Positions 1 to 5,032 of a stretch of 5,588 nt of DNA are shown here, one piece after another (positions within the stretch are counted from its first letter, which is position 1; each line of letters starts with the position of its first letter). The stretch lies in the NCBI GenBank assembly GCA_964568815.1, contig CAZMRY010000088.1, positions 1 to 5,588 on the forward strand. Reading direction: 5' to 3'. A program made the position numbers and the translations under genes. This DNA is from RGIG8700 sp964568815 (GTDB lineage: Bacteria; Bacillota; Clostridia; RGIG6154). A model generated the notes under the pieces. It was not told the origin of the DNA. It did no database searches and saw only the letters and a list, made by a program, of their open reading frames with translations.

Positions 1-6
1 GATTAT

Positions 7-567
7 ATGAAAACTACATACGAACTTGAAGTTGCAGGTCTTAAAAGAGAGCTTAAACTTTATCCCATAAATGACAAGCTTCAGATTGCCGCATTTATTA
101 TTTTCGGCGATGTTGAGCTTACCTGTAAATGTGCAGAAGAACTCTTAAAGCTTGCACCTGAGCACGATATTATGCTTACTGCAGAAGCAAAAAGCATTCC
201 TCTCATTTGTGAAATGGCAAGACAAAAAGGTGTAAATGATTATGTTATTGCAAGAAAAGCTGTTAAGGTTTATATGAAAAATCCTCTTGAAATCTGTGTT
301 AACTCTATTACAACACAACATCAACAGCATCTTTATATAGGCGAAGATGAGGTTAATATGCTGAGAGGTAAAAAAGTTCTCATTATAGATGATGTTATCA
401 GCACAGGCGAGTCTCTTGCTGCTCTTGTTGAGCTTGTTGAGAAAGCAGGCGGAGAAGTTGCAGGAAAAATGGCGGTTCTGGCTGAAGGCGATGCCATAAG
501 CAGAACAGATATTACCGTTCTCAAGCCCCTACCTTTATTTGATGCAGAGGGAAATCCAATATTATAA
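7..567 (+). CDS. Adenine phosphoribosyltransferase-like protein (PRTase family)
   Basis: A 186-residue type I phosphoribosyltransferase. The family transfers phosphoribose from PRPP to a purine base in the cytoplasm, in nucleotide salvage. The PRPP-binding motif VLIIDDVISTGES lies at residues 124-136, with the paired acidic residues and the STGES phosphate loop intact. EAKSIPL (60-66) and ARKAVK (82-87) sit where classical Apt has its EARGF-type and ARKPGK-type segments, and both are altered. Length is close to the usual 170-190. The start ATG is only 6 bases from the window edge, so its ribosome site is not visible, but the N-terminus (MKTTYELEVAGLKREL) looks complete. It belongs to a clostridial Apt-like subgroup; the fold is certain from the motif, adenine as substrate is inferred, and a regulatory PRTase remains possible. 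It is the only + strand gene and ends at a strong hairpin. Confidence 0.88.
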   Translation: MKTTYELEVAGLKRELKLYPINDKLQIAAFIIFGDVELTCKCAEELLKLAPEHDIMLTAEAKSIPLICEMARQKGVNDYVIARKAVKVYMKNPLEICVNSITTQHQQHLYIGEDEVNMLRGKKVLIIDDVISTGESLAALVELVEKAGGEVAGKMAVLAEGDAISRTDITVLKPLPLFDAEGNPIL

Positions 568-602
568 AAATAACACCGAGTGCAGTGCTCGGTGTTATTT
601 TT
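566..602. terminator. Strong bidirectional rho-independent terminator between convergent genes
   Basis: Perfect 15-bp inverted repeat: the left arm is 566-580 (AAAAATAACACCGAG), the loop is TGCAGTG at 581-587 and the right arm is 588-602. The A-run and T-run flanking the GC-rich core let it work on both strands. It overlaps the stop codon of the + strand PRTase gene and lies 17 bp past the stop of the minus-strand DAHP synthase gene, so it probably ends both transcripts. Confidence 0.93.
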
Positions 603-618
603 AGTTTTCTACATTCCC

Positions 619-1647
619 TTATAATAAATCTGCCATATCAAGAATAAGTCTTTCAGTCTTATCCCAGCCAAGGCATGGGTCTGTGATTGATTTTCCGTAG
701 ATACCTTCACCAATTTTCTGTGTGCCGTCTTCTATATAGCTTTCAATCATAAATCCTTTTACAAGGCGTTTTATGTCGTTGCTGTGACGACAGCTGTGGA
801 GTACTTCCTTGCATATTCTTATCTGCTCTAAATACTGCTTGTTTGAATTTGCATGGTTTGCATCAACTACAAGTGACATCTGCGGAACATCTTTCTCTTT
901 ATAATCTTCATAAAGTCTGATTAAGTCTTCATAATGATAGTTTGGAAAGCTCTGTCCGTGCTTGTCAACATAACCTCTTAAGATTGCGTGTGACAAAGGA
1001 TTACCTTTTGTTTCAACTTCCCATCCGTTGTAAATAAATGTGTGTGAATGTGTTGCGGCAATAATTGAGTTAAGCATAACACTGTAGTCACCGCTTGTAG
1101 GGTTTTTCATACCAACAGGTATATCCATTCCGCTTGATACAAGTCTGTGTTGCTGATTTTCAACTGACCTTGCTCCTACTGCTACATAAGATAAAATATC
1201 TGAAAGATAGCTGTAGTTTTCAGGATAAAGCATTTCATCTGCACAGAAAAAGCCCGTTTCTGAAATAACCTTTGTGTGCAGTTCTCTTATTGCAAGCAAT
1301 CCTTTAAGCATATCAGGTTTTTCATTTGGGTTTGGCTGATGCACCATCCCTTTATATCCATCACCTGTTGTACGGGGCTTGTTAGTGTATATTCTGGGAA
1401 TGATTAAGATTTTGTCCTTAACCTTTTCCTGCACCTTAGCAAGTCTCATATTATAATCGATTACAGCATCAACTCTGTCTGCAGAGCATGGTCCGATAAC
1501 AAGCAAAATTTTATCGGAATTGCCTGTAAAGACATCGCTTATTTCCTTATCCTTGATTTTTTTTGCCTCTGTCAGCTTTTCCGACAATGGAAACTGCTCT
1601 TTGATTTCATCAGCAGTTGGCAATTTGCGTTCGAATACCATATGCAT
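619..1647 (-). CDS. aroF: 3-deoxy-7-phosphoheptulonate (DAHP) synthase, class I (AroF/AroG type)
   Basis: Condenses phosphoenolpyruvate with erythrose 4-phosphate, the first step of the shikimate pathway to aromatic amino acids. The class I (AroFGH-like) motifs run in order along the protein. Numbered from the upstream ATG at 1656 they are IGPCS 54-58, KPRTT 93-97, GARSVENQ 161-168, VGMKNPTSG 181-189, DANHANS 265-271, MIESYIEDG 303-311 and YGKSITDPCLGW 320-331. The four expected metal ligands (C57, H268, E305, D326) are all present, and full length is normal at about 342-345 residues. I chose the second ATG (1645-1647). The ribosome site AAAGGGG directly abuts the first ATG (1654-1656), leaving no spacing, but is 9 bases from the second; a third ATG at 1639-1641 is 15 bases away. 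The start therefore gives 342 residues. The gene has its own promoter and is not part of an aromatic operon here. Paralogue letter (aroF, G or H) and feedback specificity cannot be told. Confidence 0.95.
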   Translation of the reverse strand: MHMVFERKLPTADEIKEQFPLSEKLTEAKKIKDKEISDVFTGNSDKILLVIGPCSADRVDAVIDYNMRLAKVQEKVKDKILIIPRIYTNKPRTTGDGYKGMVHQPNPNEKPDMLKGLLAIRELHTKVISETGFFCADEMLYPENYSYLSDILSYVAVGARSVENQQHRLVSSGMDIPVGMKNPTSGDYSVMLNSIIAATHSHTFIYNGWEVETKGNPLSHAILRGYVDKHGQSFPNYHYEDLIRLYEDYKEKDVPQMSLVVDANHANSNKQYLEQIRICKEVLHSCRHSNDIKRLVKGFMIESYIEDGTQKIGEGIYGKSITDPCLGWDKTERLILDMADLL

Positions 1648-1656
1648 TCTTAACAT

Positions 1657-1663
1657 CCCCTTT
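1657..1663 (-). promoter_or_regulatory. Ribosome binding site that sets the aroF start
   Basis: AAAGGGG on the minus strand. It touches the ATG at 1654-1656, which is too close for initiation, and stands 9 bases before the ATG at 1645-1647. This favours the shorter 342-residue protein. Confidence 0.7.
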
Positions 1664-1679
1664 CTGAATATTAATAGTT

Positions 1680-1708
1680 ATTTTATCACAAAAAAACAAA
1701 ACTAACAA
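1680..1708 (-). promoter_or_regulatory. Sigma-A-type promoter for aroF, with extended -10
   Basis: Minus strand: -35 TTGTTA (1708-1703), a 17-base spacer, then -10 TAAAAT (1685-1680) preceded by TG plus one base, which makes an extended -10. Transcription should start near 1673, leaving a 5' leader of about 25 bases with no room for a riboswitch or T-box. The -35 and spacer lie inside the distal arm and T-run of the upstream terminator, so the two elements share bases. Confidence 0.7.
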
Positions 1709-1736
1709 CCCCTTATTCAAAGAAATTGTTAGTTTT
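1690..1736 (-). terminator. Rho-independent terminator of the ndoAI-ndoA-exported protein unit
   Basis: Stem arms 1726-1736 and 1698-1708 are perfectly complementary over 11 bp (AAAACTAACAA with TTGTTAGTTTT), around a 17-base loop at 1709-1725. Read on the minus strand, the stem is followed by one G and seven Ts (1696-1690). It starts 7 bp after the stop codon of the exported-protein gene. The stem is AT-rich with a fairly large loop, so some read-through into aroF is possible. Confidence 0.8.
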
Positions 1737-1742
1737 TTTAAA

Positions 1743-2162
1743 TTATTTTATTTCATAACTGCCTTTTATCATAAAGATACATTCTGTAGAAGTTTTAAAC
1801 CCTCTTCCGTCCGCAACAGGGATAATAAGCAGATGGTTTGCAGGGGTTTGTGTACCGTTTTGCAGGTCTGTTCCAACTGTGGTATCAGCAATACCGCCTT
1901 TCTGAGTTGCTACTATTTCAGATGTTCCCATTCTCTGGATAACCTCTGCTCCTGCTCCGCAAATAACCGTTTTACCACTTTCAACCGTTACAACCTTGAA
2001 TGTAAGCTCATCTTTAATCTCAGGTGCAAAAACCTCTTTAAGGTAACTTAATGATATAATAGGGTCGCTGTCATCTCCTGCCTGGGCATACACCATGTAT
2101 GTAGTGACCAAACTAAGCATAAGCACTACCGCTAAAGCTATTGCTGTTATTTTTTTCTTCAT
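1743..2162 (-). CDS. Small exported protein of unknown function
   Basis: 139 residues with a clear signal peptide: MKKK at 1-4, a hydrophobic core at about 5-25 (ITAIALAVVLMLSLVTTYMVY), and a probable signal peptidase I site after AQA at 26-28. There is no lipobox cysteine. The mature part begins with DSDPIISLSYLKE (31-43), has a beta-rich middle (FKVVTVESGKTVICGAGAEVI, 55-75), then TPANHLLIIP (106-115), GRGFKT (119-124) and a C-terminal strand (IFMIKGSYEIK). It resembles small secreted Firmicutes proteins with SDPL-x-SYL and NHLLIIP-DGRG motifs, for which I know no function. I chose the ATG at 2160-2162 because AGAGGAG lies 6 bases before it; a TTG at 2183 would add seven polar residues without a ribosome site. 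It follows ndoA by 24 bp on the same strand and ends at a terminator, so it looks like the third cistron of that unit. Function is not known. Confidence 0.85.
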   Translation of the reverse strand: MKKKITAIALAVVLMLSLVTTYMVYAQAGDDSDPIISLSYLKEVFAPEIKDELTFKVVTVESGKTVICGAGAEVIQRMGTSEIVATQKGGIADTTVGTDLQNGTQTPANHLLIIPVADGRGFKTSTECIFMIKGSYEIK

Positions 2163-2186
2163 ATTTTTCTCCTCTCTTAGCAAAGC

Positions 2187-2537
2187 TCATTCCTGCCATA
2201 AGCCAAAACTTACAATAAGTGCATCATTGACTTTCTTCATCAACTCGTCATCCGCTTTGCCGATTTTTTCTTTTAATCTTTTTTTGTCAATTGTTCTTAT
2301 CTGTTCAAGAAGGATAACCGAGTCTTTTGTAAGACCGTATCCTTTTGCATCAATTTCGATGTGTGTAGGCATTTTTGCCTTGTTGATCTGAGATGTTATT
2401 GCAGCCGCGATAACGGTTGGACTGTACTTGTTTCCTATATCGTTCTGCACGATTAAAACAGGACGCACTCCACCCTGCTCCGAGCCTATAACAGGACTCA
2501 GATCCGCATAAAAAATGTCTCCTCGTTTAACAACCAC
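2187..2537 (-). CDS. ndoA: MazF/NdoA family mRNA interferase toxin
   Basis: 116-residue endoribonuclease toxin of the MazF/PemK family, very close to Bacillus subtilis NdoA (EndoA), which cuts RNA at UACAU. The visible hallmarks are the N-terminal VKRGDIFYADLSPVIGSEQGGVRPV segment, catalytic R25 and T48 at the expected positions, QNDIGNKYSPT (31-41), THIEIDA (58-64) and DSVILLEQIRTIDKKRL (72-88). Length is full and no key residue is missing, so it should be active. The start is GTG (2537-2535), chosen because it reproduces the M-V-V-K-R-G-D N-terminus of the family and lies 3 bp after the antitoxin stop. Its ribosome site sits inside the end of the antitoxin gene, with a long gap of 10 bases. 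GTG plus the distant site suggests coupled translation at a lower rate than the antitoxin, which is inference. Target specificity is inferred from the homologue. Confidence 0.96.
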   Translation of the reverse strand: MVVKRGDIFYADLSPVIGSEQGGVRPVLIVQNDIGNKYSPTVIAAAITSQINKAKMPTHIEIDAKGYGLTKDSVILLEQIRTIDKKRLKEKIGKADDELMKKVNDALIVSFGLWQE

Positions 2538-2540
2538 GTC

Positions 2541-2798
2541 TTATTCACTCTCCGAAAGTTTTTCCTCACAATCTGCCAACACTTGATTGTCAGCATTCAA
2601 ACACATTTCGGCGTATTCTTCGTTAAACCGCCCCATGGCTATATACCCTGCGGCTAATTTTTCATATTCCCTCACATATAAATTGATTGCATCCTTTGCT
2701 AAATCTTCGATATTTCTATCATCATCTTTTGCTATTTGCTCAATTCTGCTATAAAGGCTCTGAGGGATTTTAAGTTCGATTTTCCTGTGCTGTGCCAT
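2541..2798 (-). CDS. ndoAI: Ribbon-helix-helix antitoxin of the NdoAI/MazE type
   Basis: 85-residue CopG/MetJ-like antitoxin. The N-terminal half fits a ribbon-helix-helix DNA-binding dimer: beta strand at about 5-11 (RKIELKI), helix A at 13-26 (QSLYSRIEQIAKDD) and helix B at 29-45 (NIEDLAKDAINLYVREY). The acidic C-terminal tail (50-85, AGYIAMGRFNEEYAEM then LADCEEKLSESE) matches in position and pattern the toxin-binding tail of B. subtilis NdoAI (GYMEMAKIN, then AECEAE). It should bind and inhibit the adjacent NdoA. The ATG at 2798-2796 has a modest ribosome site (AGGG, 6 bases away). The RHH half makes autoregulation plausible, and a matching inverted repeat sits at the upstream promoter. 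MazF-partner RHH proteins vary in sequence, so identification rests on the tail and on the neighbouring toxin. Confidence 0.93.
   Translation of the reverse strand: MAQHRKIELKIPQSLYSRIEQIAKDDDRNIEDLAKDAINLYVREYEKLAAGYIAMGRFNEEYAEMCLNADNQVLADCEEKLSESE
2548..2553 (-). promoter_or_regulatory. Ribosome binding site of the toxin gene, inside the antitoxin gene
   Basis: GGAGAG on the minus strand lies 10 bases before the GTG start of ndoA and within the last codons of ndoAI. The antitoxin stop (2543-2541) falls between site and start, which suits translational coupling of toxin to antitoxin. Confidence 0.6.
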
Positions 2799-2822
2799 AA
2801 TATACCCTGCCCCGCAAATTCT

Positions 2823-2856
2823 AATACATTAGGTGGCTAAATCACCTATGTGTATT
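2823..2856. promoter_or_regulatory. Inverted-repeat operator candidate at the ndoAI-ndoA promoter
   Basis: TAGGTG (2830-2835) and CACCTA (2843-2848) are perfectly complementary around a 7-base centre. A second pair, AATACA (2823-2828) and TGTATT (2851-2856), extends the symmetry with a one-base offset. The element overlaps the promoter -10 (2859-2854) and the expected start near 2847. Transcripts from that promoter would contain only the left arm, so a DNA operator is more likely than an RNA hairpin. The natural ligand would be the RHH antitoxin encoded just downstream, but this is inference. Confidence 0.5.
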
Positions 2857-2882
2857 ATACAATATCACACCTCACAGGTCAA
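2854..2882 (-). promoter_or_regulatory. Strong sigma-A-type promoter for ndoAI-ndoA
   Basis: Minus strand: -35 TTGACC (2882-2877, five of six consensus bases), a 17-base spacer, and a perfect -10 TATAAT (2859-2854). Predicted start is near 2847, about 50 bases before the antitoxin ATG. The spacer carries ACCT-CAC-AGGT symmetry (2869-2879), another copy of the half-site seen in the inverted repeat just downstream. Confidence 0.85.
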
Positions 2883-2887
2883 TAACA

Positions 2888-2915
2888 ATTATATGCAATT
2901 ATTCTCCTTTCGCAA
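2888..2915 (-). promoter_or_regulatory. Possible second, upstream promoter for ndoAI-ndoA
   Basis: Minus strand: TTGCGA (2915-2910), a 16-base spacer, then TATAAT (2893-2888). The -10 is perfect, but the -35 matches at four of six bases. It starts 7 bp after the alr stop. In this AT-rich DNA a chance match is quite possible. If real, its transcript would include the whole inverted repeat at 2823-2856. Confidence 0.4.
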
Positions 2916-2921
2916 CCGTAC

Positions 2922-4055
2922 TTAGTTAAGAAAGCTGATATTTTTTACAACTTTTCCAGAATCAAGGTAAATTCTTGGTACTCTTTTTCCAACATTGCAT
3001 AATATTTCATAACTGATGGTACCGCAAATTTCTGCCAATTTATCCGCAGAGTTGTACTCGCCGAATATAACAGCTTCATCGCCTGTATTTATATTATTGG
3101 CATTTGAAGCGTCAATCATACATTGGTCCATACAAATTCTGCCTGTCTGGTTAAATTTTTCTCCGTTAATTTCAACATCAAGCTTTCCGCTTAACATTCT
3201 CAAAAGTCCGTCTGCATATCCAATTCCAAGGGTTGCAATTTTATCACCTTTTTTTGCAGTATATGTTCCGCCATAGCTTATTTCTTCATCTTCTTTAAGG
3301 ATTCTTACTGCTGTTACCTTTGTTTTTAATGTCATAACCGGTTTTAAATCAATTTCTCTTCCCTTAAGATACATTGACGGATAATATCCGTAAAGAATTA
3401 TGCCCGGTCTTACCATATCAAGGTGCATATGGGGAAATCTCATAATCGCAGCACTGTTTGCACAGTGTTTTACAGGGATATGTATGCCCTCATTTTCAAG
3501 TTCTTTGACAAAATCCATGAACTTATCAAACTGCTTTAATGTTTTTTCTTCATTTTCCTCGTCTGCAGTTGCAAAATGAGTATATATTCCCTCTATTTCT
3601 ATATTCTTAAGACTGTTAATTTCTTTTATAATGCCGACACTTTCTTTAGTACAAGGAAAACCTATTCTTCCCATTCCTGAGTCAACCTTTATGTGTATTT
3701 TAACCTTATCATCAGCCTTTTTATTAAGTTTTTTTGCAAAGTCAAGGCTTGCTACAGTTGGAATAAGATTATATTCAAGCACATCTTCGATTTTTTCATC
3801 AGGTACAATACCCAAAATAAGAATATCCTCTTCAATTCTGTGGCGTCTGAGCTGAATTCCCTCGTCACATAGAGCAACACCAAAACAGTCTGCACCCTCT
3901 TTTTTTAAGGCTCTTGCAAGCTGAACTGCACCGTGACCGTAGCCGTCAGCCTTTATTATTGCCATAATCTTTGCAGACTTTTCAGTTTTTTCTCTTATAT
4001 TTTTGAAATTGTATTTAAGATTGTCAAGACTTATTTCAGCCCATGTTCTTTCCAA
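2922..4055 (-). CDS. alr: Alanine racemase (PLP-dependent)
   Basis: 377 residues, the usual length. It interconverts L- and D-alanine, supplying D-Ala for peptidoglycan. The N-terminal TIM barrel carries the PLP lysine K35 in KADGYGHG (35-42), then HIKVDSGMGRIGF (121-133), in which K123 is the lysine that is carbamylated in Geobacillus Alr and R130 its active-site arginine. Next come NSAA (200-203) and MVRPGIILYG (214-223), with R216 facing the PLP ring. The C-terminal beta domain has SYGGTYT (260-266) with the second catalytic base Y261, GYADGL (279-284) and GRICMDQCMID (305-315). The start is TTG (4055-4053): it precedes the conserved N-terminal RTWAEISLDNL, has a good ribosome site, and the next Met is at residue 31, too late. 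It follows nnrD by 11 bp and precedes the toxin-antitoxin genes, as in many Firmicutes. No terminator is seen after it. Confidence 0.97.
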   Translation of the reverse strand: MERTWAEISLDNLKYNFKNIREKTEKSAKIMAIIKADGYGHGAVQLARALKKEGADCFGVALCDEGIQLRRHRIEEDILILGIVPDEKIEDVLEYNLIPTVASLDFAKKLNKKADDKVKIHIKVDSGMGRIGFPCTKESVGIIKEINSLKNIEIEGIYTHFATADEENEEKTLKQFDKFMDFVKELENEGIHIPVKHCANSAAIMRFPHMHLDMVRPGIILYGYYPSMYLKGREIDLKPVMTLKTKVTAVRILKEDEEISYGGTYTAKKGDKIATLGIGYADGLLRMLSGKLDVEINGEKFNQTGRICMDQCMIDASNANNINTGDEAVIFGEYNSADKLAEICGTISYEILCNVGKRVPRIYLDSGKVVKNISFLN

Positions 4056-4059
4056 AGTG

Positions 4060-4066
4060 TCACCTT
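4060..4066 (-). promoter_or_regulatory. Ribosome binding site supporting the TTG start of alr
   Basis: AAGGTGA on the minus strand can pair well with the 16S rRNA 3' end and lies 4 bases before the TTG at 4055-4053. It directly follows the nnrD stop codon TAG (4069-4067), which suggests that ribosomes ending nnrD reinitiate on alr. Confidence 0.75.
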
Positions 4067-4900
4067 CTACTTTAAAATTTCTTTATACGCATCAGGGATA
4101 CAGTTTGTTATATCCGATGCAGTCATTGCCATATCTGTATATTTTTCCTTTGCTATATCCCCTGCAACACCGTGAAGATATACTCCGCACATTGCCCCGT
4201 CAAAGCTTTCCAGCCCCTGAGCACAAAGTGATGCAATTATTCCCGAAAGCACATCTCCGCTTCCGCCTTTAGCCATTCCCTTGTTGCCCGTTTCATTTAT
4301 ATACACTCTTTCGCCATCTGTTACTATTGTATTTTTGCCTTTCAAAACAAGAACAACCGAATTTTCCTTTGCGTATTTTTTAGCAAGACTTTCTCTGTTA
4401 CTTTCAATTTCTGCACAGCTTTTTCCTGTAAGTCTTGAAAACTCACCTGTATGCGGTGTCATTATAACGCCTGGTTTTAAATAACAGGGCTTTTCTGCAA
4501 TTATATTAAGTGCATCTGCATCCAGTATAATTTTACCCTCATATTCCCTTAAAAGCCATTTCAAGACTTTTTGATAGCCTTTTGATTTGCCTGCTCCCAT
4601 TCCTGTTGCAACACTCTGGCATTTACTGAGAATTTCAAAAAGCTTTTCTGTGTCATCACCTTTAAATGTTCCGTTTTCTGAGTTGAGAGGAACAGACATT
4701 TCCTCCGTAAGCTTTATTTCAAATATAGTATTAAGGCACTGGGGTGCAACCACGCTTACAAGACCGCAACCACTTCTCGATGCCGACCTTGCCGCAAGAG
4801 TTACCGCACCTGTCATACCTGTGCTTGCTCCTATAATCGCAGTTTTACCTCTTGTGTATTTATTGCAGTTTTCTGCAAAATTTATGAATTTGTTTTTCAT
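4067..4900 (-). CDS. nnrD: ADP-dependent (S)-NAD(P)H-hydrate dehydratase
   Basis: 277 residues of the YjeF C-terminal/ribokinase-like family (B. subtilis YxkO type). It restores damaged NADHX and NADPHX to NAD(P)H at the cost of ADP. Motifs in order are AIIGASTGMTGA (21-32), ILDADALN (125-132), TPHTGEFSRLTG (148-159), LVLKGKNTIV (184-193), the nucleotide-binding/catalytic GMAKGGSGDVLSG (208-220) with the expected Asp at 216, and YLHGVAGD (241-248). The N-terminal epimerase (NnrE) domain is absent, so this is the stand-alone dehydratase; NnrE must be elsewhere or missing. I chose the ATG at 4900-4898, which gives the usual N-terminus. The frame is open back to a TTG at 5011, but that adds 37 Cys-rich residues unlike the family and lacks a ribosome site. 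The chosen start's own site is poor (AGAAGGG, about 15 bases away). It is followed 11 bp later by alr. Confidence 0.93.
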   Translation of the reverse strand: MKNKFINFAENCNKYTRGKTAIIGASTGMTGAVTLAARSASRSGCGLVSVVAPQCLNTIFEIKLTEEMSVPLNSENGTFKGDDTEKLFEILSKCQSVATGMGAGKSKGYQKVLKWLLREYEGKIILDADALNIIAEKPCYLKPGVIMTPHTGEFSRLTGKSCAEIESNRESLAKKYAKENSVVLVLKGKNTIVTDGERVYINETGNKGMAKGGSGDVLSGIIASLCAQGLESFDGAMCGVYLHGVAGDIAKEKYTDMAMTASDITNCIPDAYKEILK

Positions 4901-5032
4901 ATTTATCTTTACTAACCCTTCTACCAAACAAGGCTGAAAGAAAATTGCACAGATTGTGCTGATTTGCGACTGTCGTGTACTTTGTGTACATAAAGGAGCA
5001 AAACAGTGCAAGGTGTGTGATTTTATTCAGAC
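4901..5032. other. 132-bp spacer with short repeats, no clear promoter
   Basis: The spacer lies between the two-TM gene and nnrD. It holds a tandem hexamer, GTGTAC-TTT-GTGTAC (4976-4990), a short palindrome, GCACA-GAT-TGTGC (4947-4959), and CGA-CTG-TCG (4967-4975). Read on the minus strand, the 4947-4959 hairpin is followed by AATTTTCTTTC and might be a weak terminator, but its stem is only 5 bp. I find no convincing -35/-10 pair for nnrD, so how the nnrD-alr unit is transcribed is unclear. The sequence is locally richer in GC and in CA/TG steps than its surroundings. Confidence 0.4.

Noticed and set aside
1657..1679. Leader regulation (T-box or attenuator) of aroF
   Set aside because: The predicted transcript leader is only about 25 bases, with no stem, no T-box motif and no aromatic-codon leader peptide.
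2095..2391. 98-residue + strand frame with a signal-like hydrophobic N-terminus
   Set aside because: It lies antisense to ndoA and the exported-protein gene. Its hydrophobicity comes from the complement of Lys/Glu-rich codons, and the opposite genes are well supported.
2872..2910. Possible 8-codon leader peptide on the minus strand: AAAGGAG, then TTG at 2898 and a stop near 2874
   Set aside because: It is too short to judge, begins with TTG, and has no codon bias or attenuator structure after it. The AAAGGAG also falls inside a possible promoter spacer. Chance is likelier.
4947..4959. GCACA-GAT-TGTGC hairpin as terminator of the two-TM gene
   Set aside because: The 5-bp stem with a 3-base loop and an imperfect T-tract is too weak to call as a terminator. 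It is noted only as part of the spacer.
4901..5011. N-terminal extension of nnrD from a TTG at 5011 (37 extra residues, Cys-rich)
   Set aside because: It has no ribosome site and no resemblance to the family N-terminus, while the ATG at 4900 gives the normal length. I treat it as an open frame by chance.
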